Shown one piece after another: positions 1 through 8,776 of a stretch of 64,000 nt of DNA (its first letter is position 1; each line of letters begins with the position of its first letter). The position numbers and the translations under genes were made by a program. Origin of the DNA: Candidatus Poribacteria bacterium. GTDB lineage: Bacteria; Poribacteria; WGA-4E; WGA-3G. The stretch covers positions 62,001 through 126,000 of the forward strand of contig JAJEIP010000137.1 of assembly GCA_022827885.1 (NCBI GenBank), in the 5' to 3' direction. The notes under the pieces are model-generated. The model had not been told where the DNA came from, searched no databases, and worked only from the letters and a program-made list of their open reading frames with translations.

Positions 1-110
1 GCAGAGGTTGTGCAAAGGCGTTAAGGGAGATGAGGAGGCAGCAACAAAATAGAAAAACCCCGATGGAAGGCTTTTGGGTGGCAGAAAGGAAGAATGGAAG
101 GGGAGACACC

Positions 111-144
111 CCAACCTTCCAACCTTCCAACCTTCCAACCTTCC
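111..144. repeat. Tandem octamer repeat (AACCTTCC x4)
   Basis: Four head-to-tail copies of AACCTTCC (GGAAGGTT on the minus strand) lie downstream of the minus-strand oxidoreductase gene. The flanking 20..110 is also rich in GGAAG words. A looser region of the same composition lies at 27320..27425. An 80-codon frame crossing this stretch on the minus strand is low-complexity repeat translation and is not taken as a gene. Nothing else is visible in 1..195. Confidence 0.85.
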
Positions 145-195
145 ATTCCTGTGACTTCCATTTTCCTAATTGTAGGAACGAGCGAATCTGATTCA

Positions 196-1365
196 TCACT
201 TTTGGATCGGAATCCATCGATCCTCCTTCCATGAGGTTTGGATGGCAGTTTGCACGTCGGCAACTGCGGCGGCTTCCCGGAAACTTGGGTTTCCCTGTTT
301 TCCTGTGTGGATGGCTTGCAAAAACTGGTAAGCTTCGATTGTCTTCAGATCATCATAACCTAATCCAACGGCGGGACCCGGATTAAAATAACTGTGAAAC
401 GGGTGGCTCGGACCGCTTAATACGCGGGTGTATCCGTCCGGGTACCCCTCCTCGGCGGGTAGGTACACCTCAAGTTCATTCATCTGCTCAAAGTTCCAGC
501 GCAAGGCACCCGCTGTCCCGTGCACCTCAAACGCCATTTCGCATTTTGGACCGGTGATAACCCGACACGCCTCCAGTGAGCCTCTGGTCCCGTTCTCAAA
601 CCTGACCAATGCCCCGACATAATCTTCGTTCGTGACGGCAGCGGTTTCGCCATCTGTCCCGAGAGTGAAGTGTGTACCGGTACCTGCTGTTGCTACAGGA
701 CGTTCCGGGATAAAGGTCTCGTGTTGTGAGACGACGCTGTCAATACGACCCACGATGAAGTGTGCCATGTCGATGACGTGAGAAAGTAGATCCCCCAACG
801 TTCCCAATCCAGCGATTTCCTTCTGGAAACGCCATGAAAGGACTGCGCGTGGATGACTTGCGTAACCCGCGAAAAATCTACCGCGATAGTGGGTTAAAGT
901 GCCGAGTTTTCCCTCTGAAATCAATTGATGTGCGTATTGAACGACGGGTGCCCATCTGTAGTTATAGCCGACACAGGTAACTACACCTGCCCGCTGTGCG
1001 GCGGCGTAGATTGCTTTCGTTTCCGCTGGGTTTCGTCCGACGGGTTTCTCACAGAAGACGTGTTTTCCTGCGGCTGTCGCTGCCTCGACGATCTCAAGGT
1101 GCATGCTGTTCGGTGCGGCGATGTTGACTACCTGTACGTCTTCATGATCTATGACGGGTCGGTAGTCAGTCGTTGTATGTTGAAATCCGAAGCGTGTTTT
1201 TGCTTCGGTTGTACGTTCGACAACATCATCCGCACAGATGATGAGCTTAGGCTGGAGAGGACTGTCATGGAACCGGTCATTAATTTGTTGATATGCGCGA
1301 GCATGCGTCATACCCATCCATCCCATGCCGATGATGCCAATGCCAACTGTCTGCTTGGTCTCCAT
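196..1365 (-). CDS. Gfo/Idh/MocA family oxidoreductase
   Basis: A 389-residue NAD(P)-dependent sugar/cyclitol dehydrogenase-type protein, cytoplasmic. The N-terminal Rossmann fold starts with [11 protein letters not shown] (about residues 8-18). The EKP motif that carries the family's catalytic lysine is seen as [14 protein letters not shown] (about 104-117), followed by the C-terminal alpha/beta substrate domain. The length is typical for the family. The ATG is preceded by AAAGG. It lies 16 bp downstream of a secreted DUF1080-like protein gene in the same direction, so the two are probably co-transcribed; the same pairing recurs at 30423..32170. The substrate cannot be told from the sequence, but a sugar or sugar-derived polyol is likely. 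Confidence 0.9.
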   Translation of the reverse strand: METKQTVGIGIIGMGWMGMTHARAYQQINDRFHDSPLQPKLIICADDVVERTTEAKTRFGFQHTTTDYRPVIDHEDVQVVNIAAPNSMHLEIVEAATAAGKHVFCEKPVGRNPAETKAIYAAAQRAGVVTCVGYNYRWAPVVQYAHQLISEGKLGTLTHYRGRFFAGYASHPRAVLSWRFQKEIAGLGTLGDLLSHVIDMAHFIVGRIDSVVSQHETFIPERPVATAGTGTHFTLGTDGETAAVTNEDYVGALVRFENGTRGSLEACRVITGPKCEMAFEVHGTAGALRWNFEQMNELEVYLPAEEGYPDGYTRVLSGPSHPFHSYFNPGPAVGLGYDDLKTIEAYQFLQAIHTGKQGNPSFREAAAVADVQTAIQTSWKEDRWIPIQK

Positions 1366-1381
1366 TTTGTGTGTGCCTTTC

Positions 1382-2083
1382 TTATTTCCTCTTCAGATGT
1401 CCCCATGTGGTTGCGAGTTTGCCTCGTGGTGCAACGGGGCGTGCTTTTCCAGGACCACCATTCGGAATATTTGTCCCTGTGATTTCGACATCATCAAAAC
1501 GGGCTTGTCCATTTACAACAAAGAACCCAGCTTTTCCAGATTTCAATGGATTAGGATCGGTCACGGTAAACACTTGGTCATTAATTTGAAACTCAAGTGT
1601 GCGGCGTGAGACAGAGGCACTCAGTTCATACCACTTATTTGCCTTGGGGATGAAATCGAACTCTCCAAGTTTTACACTTCGGGCTGGGGGTGGAAGTAAT
1701 TTTTGAATTGTGATGAAACCGAATTCTTTCCAGTCCGAAACAATCTGAAATAGATATAGAGAATTCTCCGTGTCGTCATAATGGAGTACAAGCCCCAAAT
1801 GCGGAAATTGTTCCTTAACTTCTGTTAGCTTTGCCCGGCAAGATATAGTATAGTTCTGCCAGGCAACATCACCTGTCACCCAAGCACTGAGTATGTTGCG
1901 TTCTGATGCTTCACCGACAGCTTCACCCCGATCAATCCACCATTCTTTTAGGTCCTGTCCTAGGGCTTCCCATTCTTGAGTATTCTTGTCCTCAAAGCTA
2001 TCTTTCCAAGTGCCAGCGAACCCAGGTAGGTTCAAAGCAATACTGCAAACAACAAATCCGAGGATGAAAATTTTTTTGATCAT
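1382..2083 (-). CDS. Secreted DUF1080/LamG-like protein with LATTWG C-terminal tail
   Basis: 233 residues. An N-terminal signal peptide ([18 protein letters not shown], cleavage probably after GFA) is followed by a concanavalin/DUF1080-like beta-sandwich. This runs from [14 protein letters not shown] near residue 27 to [13 protein letters not shown] near 200, a pattern of extracellular sugar-hydrolase or lectin-like folds. The protein ends in a Gly/Pro/basic linker and the tail [12 protein letters not shown], shared with six other secreted proteins in this window. No catalytic residues can be assigned. It is a paralogue of the upstream gene at 2229..2930 (same [15 protein letters not shown] segment), suggesting tandem duplication. 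The ATG is preceded by AAAGGA. Co-directional with the Gfo/Idh gene downstream. Confidence 0.85.
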   Translation of the reverse strand: MIKKIFILGFVVCSIALNLPGFAGTWKDSFEDKNTQEWEALGQDLKEWWIDRGEAVGEASERNILSAWVTGDVAWQNYTISCRAKLTEVKEQFPHLGLVLHYDDTENSLYLFQIVSDWKEFGFITIQKLLPPPARSVKLGEFDFIPKANKWYELSASVSRRTLEFQINDQVFTVTDPNPLKSGKAGFFVVNGQARFDDVEITGTNIPNGGPGKARPVAPRGKLATTWGHLKRK

Positions 2084-2184
2084 CGTTTTTTCCTTTGTAC
2101 GAGGAAAACGCGTCTCGCGTGCATTGTTGACACAGGGCGTTCAATTTTAAGAATTTTTAGGTTTTGAATGTTTGTTGGCGGTCC

Positions 2185-2206
2185 GGAGCGGTTAGGAAAC
2201 CGCTCC
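2185..2206. repeat. REP-like palindrome (GGAGCGGTT hairpin)
   Basis: A perfect 9-bp stem, GGAGCGGTT / AACCGCTCC, with a 4-nt loop (agga), lies in the 145-bp spacer between two paralogous secreted-protein genes. Neither side has a T-run, so it reads as a repetitive extragenic palindrome rather than a terminator. Similar GC-rich palindromes occur at 20354 and 36483. Confidence 0.75.
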
Positions 2207-2228
2207 TACCGAGCGCATGGGTCATGAC

Positions 2229-2930
2229 CTAATTTTTCTTAAGTTTCCCCCACGTAGTTGCGAGCTTGGTTTTCGGGTTGACAGGACGTGCCTTTCCGGG
2301 TCCCCCATTCTTGATATTCGGACCTGTGATTTCGACATCGTCAAAGTGGGCTTGCCCGTCTGCGACGACAAGTCCGGCTTGTCCGCCTTTCAAAGGATCG
2401 TCGTCAATGATACTGAATACTTCGTCGTTCACTTTAAATTCAAGTGTGCCGTCTTCGTAGACAGTGGCAGTGAGTTCATACCACGTATCGATTTCGGCAT
2501 CAAAAGCAAAGATGACGCTAGACCAGTCGTCTGGGAGTGCTTTGACGATTCTGGCGTTGCCGAAAATGTAGTCGATGAAAAAGAGGTAACGGGTATCTTC
2601 CTCACCCCTGTCGTGGAGTGTTAAGCCAATGCTTGGAGGTTCGTTTTTGTCTTCCACTAACTTTGCACGGCAGGAGAACGAATAGTTTTTCCATGTGAGT
2701 TCACCTGTTATCCAGAGGCTCATGAAACCGGGCAAAAATATTTCTCCGACGGCTTCGCCATTACTAACCCACCATTTTTCAACCTGTCGGTCGATGTTAA
2801 AGATTTTCCATTCACGGGTGTCTTTGTCTTCAAAATCGTCGCGCCACGTCCCTGCAAAGACAGGGTGCCATGCTTGGACTGAAAGGCAGATGATTGTAGT
2901 GATTGCGAGTATGGGTGTTAATTTTCTCAT
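2229..2930 (-). CDS. Secreted DUF1080/LamG-like protein with LATTWG C-terminal tail
   Basis: 233 residues from the ATG at 2930, chosen because GGAGG lies 9 bp upstream and a signal peptide (MRKLTPILAITTIICLSVQA) follows; a longer frame from 2990 would overlap the helicase gene. The mature protein is a beta-sandwich of the DUF1080/laminin-G type (FEDKDTREWKIF near the start, DDVEITGPNI near the end), then [10 protein letters not shown] and the tail KLATTWGKLKKN. It starts 5 bp after the helicase stop codon and belongs to the same minus-strand run. It is probably exported and may bind or process glycans; no active site is evident. Confidence 0.85.
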   Translation of the reverse strand: MRKLTPILAITTIICLSVQAWHPVFAGTWRDDFEDKDTREWKIFNIDRQVEKWWVSNGEAVGEIFLPGFMSLWITGELTWKNYSFSCRAKLVEDKNEPPSIGLTLHDRGEEDTRYLFFIDYIFGNARIVKALPDDWSSVIFAFDAEIDTWYELTATVYEDGTLEFKVNDEVFSIIDDDPLKGGQAGLVVADGQAHFDDVEITGPNIKNGGPGKARPVNPKTKLATTWGKLKKN

Positions 2931-2935
2931 TTTTT

Positions 2936-5900
2936 TTAAGCCTCCATGATTATGCACTGTCCATCTGAATCTGCATAAGGGCAGGCGCAACAGTGTTCGA
3001 GATTCTTTTCATAAACCCCGCGCTGCAGTGCTAAGATTCTTTTCTGCCACTGTTCTTGGAGTTCCTGCAATTGTGTTGGACTGAAGTGCCTCTGTTCCGA
3101 CTGACCGTGCTCGGTAAAAAAGATATTAATTGTCACGGTCGATTGATTTGGATAACACCGATGCAGGAGTAGACTGTAAAGTTCCATTTCTGGATCGGGT
3201 GTATCTAAATTTTGAGCCGCGTCGGTTTTAAAATTGATTATCTGATAGTTTCCTGTTTCGTCTTTAAAGAGTCTGTCGAACGTGCCGTCAATGATATGTC
3301 CGTTAATGTCTGCGTGAATGTGCTGATTAACCCGAACCGTGGATGCCGAGAATGCCGTTTCACCGAGTTCCGAGTTGATGAAATTGTTAACGTGCTGTAG
3401 GAGGGAACTCCGATTCCCGATTTTCGATTCAGTCGTTACTTCAGGATAATTCTCAAGTACTTGGTCGATTGTGGTGTCGAGCGCTTCTATGTCTGATTGT
3501 CGCCTGATGCGTGCCAGCGTGGAACGGAGCGCGGCATCTATCTCGTCTTCGTCCGCATCCGGTGCTTCTTGCCCGTTCGTTGGAATTTGTAGGACGTTTT
3601 GTAACTGATAGCGTAGCGGACACCGGGCATAGTTCGCGAGTTCAGAGACAGAGAAAGCTGCGGCAGTCCCAGTGAGTTCCAGTTTTCGGGGCAGCTCAGG
3701 GAAATCAACGGATGTTGTTTCATCAGGGATTTCATCTATGGATTCAGTCTCTGTAACCCCCTGATGGATCGGAATTTGGAGTTGGAAGGATTCAGTGTTT
3801 TTGCTGTTTCCTGCGAACACTTCCAATGTAACCGGTAGGCTCAGCGAATCATCTTCTTCACCGATGTTGAGATGTTTGTAGAGCCATTCAAGCATTTGTT
3901 GTGGTTTTCCGCTGGCTGAAAGAGTCCCTGATAAGATAAGCCGATCTTTTGCACGTGTCGTGCCGACATAAAACAGGCGTTTCTTTTCCGCGGTTTCTTT
4001 CTCGTTCGTCCGGTTTTTCATGTGTGTAACAATGTCTGGCTCAGTTTTGCTGTAGTCTTTATCGGGATTAAGGGGACTGAAACCGATACCGAATGCCTCA
4101 TCAATGAAAGGCTCTCTGTCTGTTTGCCCTTTCCGGTCAAGCCTTGGGAGAATGACGACTGGAAACTGTTTCCCTTTGGAGGCGTGGATGGTCATAATTT
4201 CTACTGCGCCACTGCTTGCCTCAATAGGTGCCTGTCCCTCCCGTCGCTCTTCCTCAATGAGAATATTCAGAAAATCGATAAAGTCTGGAAGAATTTGCTT
4301 GGTTTCATCGCCATCAAAGTTTCTGGCGTGTTCTAAGAGTTTTTGGTAGTTTACCCAGCGTTGTTGTCCCTGTTTCCCTGTTTTCAGTGTCCCAATCATC
4401 CCTGTTTCATTAACGATGGTTACGATGAGTTGGTTTACAGGCATTCGGCGCGCGAATTGCTTATGCTTTTTTAAAGTGGCTATCGCGGTGTGAAGATTAG
4501 GGGACTGATCTTTATAGTTCAGTGCTTGCTCCCAAAAATTTTCTCCTTTTTGGCATGAAATTTCGTAGAGTTCGGTGTCGGAGATACCGAAAGCAGGACC
4601 GCGTAGAACCGCAGCAAGAGATGTTTCGTTTTCTTTTGGATCGTTAAGGAAATTGAGATAGTTCCAGATGTCGTAGATTTCCTGTCGTTGATAGAAACCG
4701 ACACCCCCAGTGGTGAGATACGGGATGTCAGCTTCAAGTAAGGCGTTTTCGATATTCGGGAGATGTGTTCGAGTTTGAATGAGAATCGCGATGTCACCAT
4801 ATTCAATCGGATGTTCCGCTTCCTGTCCCCCGCCCTCTTCACTGGCACCTCGCTTATAGATGGTTTCTGCGTTTGCTATCATGCTCTTGATGTGCTGTGC
4901 GATAAGCGAGTATTCATCTGCTAAATCCTCATCCTGTTTTCCGAGCAGAATTTCAACGCTGCCGTTTGTGTTGACGGGTCGAGCTTGTGTAAGTGCTTCA
5001 TACACCACTTCAAATTCGGTCTCTTTTCCATCCCCCATCAAGTGATTGAAAAAGTAATTGACGAACCCGACGGTATCCCGTAAGGATCGGAAGTTCTCTG
5101 TGAGACGGATATCATCTCCTCCATTATCGACGATTTTTTCCTTCGTCTTTGTAAATACACGGACATCTGCGCCACGGAATGCGTAAATGCTCTGTTTTGG
5201 ATCACCGACGATAAAAAGATTCGCTGCTGTGAGCTCGTTCGTGAGCAGCATCACCAATTCGTACTGGAGTTCGTTTGTATCCTGGTATTCATCTACCATG
5301 TAGTACTTGTGCCGGGACACCAGTTTCTGTCGGATTTCTGCGTTGTTGCGAACGAGATCTCGGGTTTTCAGCTGCAGGTCCGTAAAATCGAGTTTGCCTT
5401 GAGAGAGTTTGGCGGTTCTGTACGCCTTTGAGATTCGGGTGTATAGTTTGAGTAGGTCGTGAATAGTGCTAAGCAGGAAATCATCATCGGTTTCGACTTC
5501 ATCTGCTGTATTTTTGTTGTCTTCGATAGGCGGTGCAGCTTTAATTTTTTTCGCAGTCGATACGAGAAAATTGATTTCAGCCTCAATACCTGTTGTTGTA
5601 ACGCGGTTCCCCAGAAAGTCTCTTTTCGCAATGTCATTGCGAGCCGTTGTTATGAGATATGCAGTATCTGTAAGTAAGTTCAACGCCCCAGATGGGTCTG
5701 AGTTTTGCCCATGTAGTGTTTCTAACTGTTGCGTCAAGTCTTTGACTGCCTCTGCATTTTTGCCACTTGCAATCTGCAAAACAGTATTTAAGCATCGGAT
5801 GAATTCAGGGATGTCAATTGTTGACATGAGTCTTTCCTGAATCTCCTGTTGTCTTTCGTGAACCCGTTTTTGTAAGGCTTCACGTATTTCTCTATCGTTT

Positions 5901-6481
5901 GGATGCCTATAGATTTCCTCCATGAGGTGTTCGAGGGCATCACGTTGATCTATCATAGTGGAGAGGAGATCGACCAGTTTCTGCTGCCCTCCGTAGCGTT
6001 GTAGCAAACGTGTAAACGCATCGCGATGTTCATCTCCCTCGTCTGTAGCAATGTCTCTGAGGGTCTTCTTCACGGTTTCCTGCAGTAAAAGTTTCTGATC
6101 GATGCCTTGTAGGATGCTGAAATTGGCTGGGACCCCCGCTTGGAAAGGGAATTCTCGTAGGATGCGTGAGCAGAACGCATGGATCGTTGAGATGTGTGCC
6201 GTGCTCATTTTTTCACGGAAACCTTGTAGCGGATCGTCTTGTTCTGAACGTTTGCGTTCTTCATGAAGTGACAGTTCTTCAATAATTCGCTCTTTCATCT
6301 CGGCGGCGGCTTTGTCAGTGAAAGTGATGGCGACAATCTCTTGCGGGTCGACGTTACCTTCACGCAAAATTTTGAGGTAACGTTCGACCAATACCGTGGT
6401 TTTTCCGGACCCGGCACCGGCGGTTACGCAGATGTGGTTTTCTATGTTAAGGGCTTGTCGTTGGCTCGGTGTAAATCGCAT
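2936..6481 (-). CDS. AddA/RecB-like UvrD helicase-nuclease
   Basis: 1181 residues. SF1A helicase with Walker A TAGAGSGKTTVLVERY near residue 20, motif II as DEYQDTN near 395, GDPKQSIYAFRGAD near 430, and a late SF1 motif TIHASKGKQFPVVILPRLD near 760. The C-terminal 200 residues form a PD-(D/E)XK nuclease: GTFDRLF then IINFKTD supply the catalytic Asp and Lys. Unlike classical AddA, a Cys in NYARCPLRYQ before the nuclease and three near the C-terminus (EHCCACPY and GQC) look like the 4Fe-4S iron staple known from AddB, Cas4 and Dna2. No addB is adjacent. Role: double-strand break end resection. The frame is intact. The ATG is preceded by an A/T-rich leader (CCATAAATTAAAATT) with no clear Shine-Dalgarno. 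Confidence 0.88.
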   Translation of the reverse strand: MRFTPSQRQALNIENHICVTAGAGSGKTTVLVERYLKILREGNVDPQEIVAITFTDKAAAEMKERIIEELSLHEERKRSEQDDPLQGFREKMSTAHISTIHAFCSRILREFPFQAGVPANFSILQGIDQKLLLQETVKKTLRDIATDEGDEHRDAFTRLLQRYGGQQKLVDLLSTMIDQRDALEHLMEEIYRHPNDREIREALQKRVHERQQEIQERLMSTIDIPEFIRCLNTVLQIASGKNAEAVKDLTQQLETLHGQNSDPSGALNLLTDTAYLITTARNDIAKRDFLGNRVTTTGIEAEINFLVSTAKKIKAAPPIEDNKNTADEVETDDDFLLSTIHDLLKLYTRISKAYRTAKLSQGKLDFTDLQLKTRDLVRNNAEIRQKLVSRHKYYMVDEYQDTNELQYELVMLLTNELTAANLFIVGDPKQSIYAFRGADVRVFTKTKEKIVDNGGDDIRLTENFRSLRDTVGFVNYFFNHLMGDGKETEFEVVYEALTQARPVNTNGSVEILLGKQDEDLADEYSLIAQHIKSMIANAETIYKRGASEEGGGQEAEHPIEYGDIAILIQTRTHLPNIENALLEADIPYLTTGGVGFYQRQEIYDIWNYLNFLNDPKENETSLAAVLRGPAFGISDTELYEISCQKGENFWEQALNYKDQSPNLHTAIATLKKHKQFARRMPVNQLIVTIVNETGMIGTLKTGKQGQQRWVNYQKLLEHARNFDGDETKQILPDFIDFLNILIEEERREGQAPIEASSGAVEIMTIHASKGKQFPVVILPRLDRKGQTDREPFIDEAFGIGFSPLNPDKDYSKTEPDIVTHMKNRTNEKETAEKKRLFYVGTTRAKDRLILSGTLSASGKPQQMLEWLYKHLNIGEEDDSLSLPVTLEVFAGNSKNTESFQLQIPIHQGVTETESIDEIPDETTSVDFPELPRKLELTGTAAAFSVSELANYARCPLRYQLQNVLQIPTNGQEAPDADEDEIDAALRSTLARIRRQSDIEALDTTIDQVLENYPEVTTESKIGNRSSLLQHVNNFINSELGETAFSASTVRVNQHIHADINGHIIDGTFDRLFKDETGNYQIINFKTDAAQNLDTPDPEMELYSLLLHRCYPNQSTVTINIFFTEHGQSEQRHFSPTQLQELQEQWQKRILALQRGVYEKNLEHCCACPYADSDGQCIIMEA

Positions 6482-6568
6482 AATTTTAATTTATGGTCAT
6501 CTGGGCCGCTCTCCATTTCATTACGAGCGGGTTTCTGGTGCGTTCGTGACTGAAATAAGGATATGTAC

Positions 6569-6596
6569 AGTATAGCGTCAAGAGCCAAGCCTGCAA
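6569..6596 (-). promoter_or_regulatory. Candidate sigma70 promoter for the helicase operon
   Basis: On the minus strand, TTGCAG (6591..6596), 16 bp, then TATACT (6569..6574), about 90 bp upstream of the helicase ATG. The -35 hexamer lies inside the hairpin end of the dispersed repeat at 6589, so the repeat may supply it. Seen by eye only. Confidence 0.5.
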
Positions 6597-6674
6597 CAAC
6601 GGCGCAGGCGGATATACGTCGAGGATCGTTGATTATTCAACCTTCCCTATCGAACCGCAAGGTATAATTAAAAA
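6589..6674 (+). repeat. Dispersed leader repeat, full copy (ends CCGCAAGG..AATTAAAA)
   Basis: It begins with a hairpin (GCCTGC aacaacgg cGCAGGC), continues GGATATACG..GAGGATCGTT, and ends CGAACCGCAAGGTATAATT followed by AAAAA. Here it points toward the 3' end of the opposing ABC ATPase gene, and its TTA (6668..6670) is that gene's TAA stop codon. Other copies lie at 15050, 32181, 32631 and 32753 on plus, and shorter ends directly upstream of ATGs at 7753, 51334, 53043 and 57326 on minus. Confidence 0.85.
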
Positions 6675-7753
6675 TTGGGCAGTGGGATAACTGCATCTGC
6701 TGATATTGATAGGTGCACAGTGTCTCCCGGCTTTTTCGTTTCTGTGCCGGGATTGTAGTGGACGGCTTTAAGGGGCAGGTCTTCGGAGACCATCAGTTGA
6801 TATTCCTCTACCCTGCCTAAATAGTTGACCGCAGTCACTTTCGCGGTTATCCTGTTTTCGATGGGGTTCCCACCATTCTGATCGTTATCAATCACGAGTG
6901 CCTCTGGTCGAATGGAGCACTGCACGGGTGTCCCTTGCGTGAGTTCGTGGTAAATGGTCGTAGAGTGGAGGGTTCCGGCGGATGTTTCTATAGTCGCACT
7001 CCCATTTGATGCCTGTTCGATCTTGCCTGAAATAAAATTCGTTTCCCCAACGAAGCTGGCAACAAAAGCATTTTTTGGAAACTGGTATACTTCGCGGGGG
7101 GTGCCGACCTGGATGACAACACCGTCCTGCATAATTGCCATCCGATCCGCCATAGAGAGGGCATCCACCTGATCGTGTGTGACGTAGAACATTGTAATAT
7201 TAGTGCGGTCGTGGATCTGCTTTATTTCGTCGCGCATTTGCTGTCGGAGTGCGGCATCGAGGTTGCTAATCGGTTCGTCGAGGAGTAGGACACTCGGTTC
7301 AATAACGAGGGCACGGGCGAGGGCAATACGCTGCTGTTGTCCACCTGAGAGGGTGTTGACGGCACGGTCCCGAAAATCTGCCATCTGGACCATTTCGAGT
7401 GCACGCTCGATTTTTTCGGTGCGTTCCGCTTTTTCGAGTTTCCGAAGCGTTAGCCCGTATTCGATGTTTTCGGCGACGGACATGTGGGGCCACAGGGCAT
7501 AGTTCTGGAATACCATCCCTGTGTTGCGTTGGTGTGGCGGCACGTCGTTCATGACGGTGTCGTCGAATCGGAGTTCACCGGTGTCGGGTTTATAGAATCC
7601 GGCGACGATTCGGAGAAAGGTGGATTTGCCGCATCCGGAGGGACCGAGAAGAAAAAAGAATTCGCCCTTCTCAATCTCCAAACTCACGTCATTAACCGCG
7701 ATTGTCGTGTCGAATGCCTTCGTAACATGGGTTAATTGAACTGCAACTGCCAT
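6668..7753 (-). CDS. ABC transporter ATP-binding protein (MalK/PotA/FbpC-like)
   Basis: 361 residues from the ATG at 7753, placed directly after AAGGAAAATTAAAAAT. An upstream extension to 7831 only translates the repeat. Walker A GPSGCGKST, Q-loop MVFQNYALWPHMS, signature LSGGQQQRIALARALV, Walker B LLLDEPISNLD and switch His in YVTHDQ are all present, followed by a TOBE-like regulatory domain of the importer (CUT1/polyamine/iron) subfamily. It would energise uptake of a sugar, polyamine or iron chelate. No permease or binding protein lies next to it, so partners must be elsewhere. The stop codon TAA lies inside a dispersed repeat. Confidence 0.9.
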   Translation of the reverse strand: MAVAVQLTHVTKAFDTTIAVNDVSLEIEKGEFFFLLGPSGCGKSTFLRIVAGFYKPDTGELRFDDTVMNDVPPHQRNTGMVFQNYALWPHMSVAENIEYGLTLRKLEKAERTEKIERALEMVQMADFRDRAVNTLSGGQQQRIALARALVIEPSVLLLDEPISNLDAALRQQMRDEIKQIHDRTNITMFYVTHDQVDALSMADRMAIMQDGVVIQVGTPREVYQFPKNAFVASFVGETNFISGKIEQASNGSATIETSAGTLHSTTIYHELTQGTPVQCSIRPEALVIDNDQNGGNPIENRITAKVTAVNYLGRVEEYQLMVSEDLPLKAVHYNPGTETKKPGDTVHLSISADAVIPLPNF

Positions 7754-7790
7754 ATTTTTAATTTTCCTTGCGGAGAAACAAGGCGGGTCA
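7754..7790 (-). repeat. Dispersed leader repeat end upstream of ABC ATPase start
   Basis: Read on minus, CCGCAAGGAAAATTAAAAAT runs straight into the ATG at 7753, and GGCGGATATAAG-like sequence lies further upstream. AAGGA serves as the Shine-Dalgarno. The rest of the 213-bp gap to 7967 holds a second degenerate end (CCGCAAGGAAAAATT, 7925..7940) and an AACTG..GGCAACC word, with no gene. Confidence 0.75.
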
Positions 7791-7966
7791 GAACTATCGG
7801 CTGCCTTTCTTATATCCGCCTTCCATTTCATTACAGGCTACGGGTTTTGAGGTTATCTTAAGAAGAACCCTGTATTAGACGAAAACTTCTTAGTCGCCTG
7901 CCAACTGCTGACCGGCAACCGTCAATTTTTCCTTGCGGGTAGATTGACGGGTGGCTACTCTTCTGT

Positions 7967-8776
7967 TTATGGGATGTCCTTCACACATCGAAATCCAATA
8001 GTACTTCCGGATGAGAGATGATACCATCGATCTGCAACTCGGAGATCTTCGGGACTTCCTCCCCAACCGCCGCCGCGTAGGATACGAAAGTTCTCCGTAT
8101 CTGGGGCGACTTCTCTGCCGAAGCGAGGGTTGTTTTGCGGACTGATGCTATAGAATTCGCTGTTGTATTCATCAAAGCACCACTCCCATGCATTGCCTGC
8201 CATATCGTAGAGATTATAGCCGTTGGGCGGGAAACTCCCAACCGGTGCTGTCCACTTCCATGTATCCGCTCCACCTATATTGCCGAAGTTGGCCTCTGCA
8301 TAAGTTATTATATCACCATTCGGGTATCGTTTACCAGTCAGACCGCCGCGTGCGGCGTATTCCCATTCTGCTTCGGTAGGCAGCCGTTTATTTGCCCACG
8401 CTGCGTATGCAGCAGCGTCGCGCCAATTCACCCGAACAACAGGCGTATCGGGGGCATTGAATCTTGGGTTATGCGACAGCGGCGGCTGCGGATAGCCTGT
8501 GCTCTGGACGAACTTCTGATAGCGGGCATTCGTTACCTCGTGGATGTCCATGTAAAATGCGTCAAGGGTGACGGTATGCACGGGGTGTTCATCGCTGTCC
8601 CCGATGGTAGAACCCATCTGAAACGTGCCTGCCGGAATCAGCACCATTGTCGCGCCATCGACTTCAGAGACGATTTCTGCTGCGTTTTCAGTGGTAGAGA
8701 AACCTTCTTCGCTTTGCCCGCAAGCGGACATGCCAACGCTGATGATACCAATGAGAAGGATCCCCACGGCTTTCAT
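7967..8776 (-). CDS. SUMF1/FGE-sulfatase-domain lipoprotein
   Basis: 269 residues from the ATG at 8776, which overlaps the selA stop as ATGA and suggests translational coupling. MKAVGILLIGIISVGMSAC ends in a lipobox, so it is probably a lipoprotein. The rest is a formylglycine-generating-enzyme-type fold: MVLIPAGTFQMGS, FYMDIHEVTNARYQKFV, RLPTEAEWEYAARGG, NAWEWCFDEY and RILRGGGWGG..GFRCV. The Cys pair of true FGE in the RGGS region is absent, so it is unlikely to activate sulfatases; such lipoproteins are usually binding or scaffold proteins of unknown role. The link to selA is positional only. Confidence 0.85.
   Translation of the reverse strand: MKAVGILLIGIISVGMSACGQSEEGFSTTENAAEIVSEVDGATMVLIPAGTFQMGSTIGDSDEHPVHTVTLDAFYMDIHEVTNARYQKFVQSTGYPQPPLSHNPRFNAPDTPVVRVNWRDAAAYAAWANKRLPTEAEWEYAARGGLTGKRYPNGDIITYAEANFGNIGGADTWKWTAPVGSFPPNGYNLYDMAGNAWEWCFDEYNSEFYSISPQNNPRFGREVAPDTENFRILRGGGWGGSPEDLRVADRWYHLSSGSTIGFRCVKDIP

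Noticed and set aside
21-263. 80-codon minus-strand frame with GWKVGRLEGW repeats
   Set aside because: It is a translation of the GGAAGGTT tandem repeat and overlaps the oxidoreductase gene end.
2185-2206. Hairpin as a terminator between two secreted-protein genes
   Set aside because: No T-run follows on either strand; better read as a palindromic repeat.
7754-7831. N-terminal extension of the ABC ATPase
   Set aside because: It translates the dispersed repeat; the ATG at 7753 has AAGGA at proper spacing.
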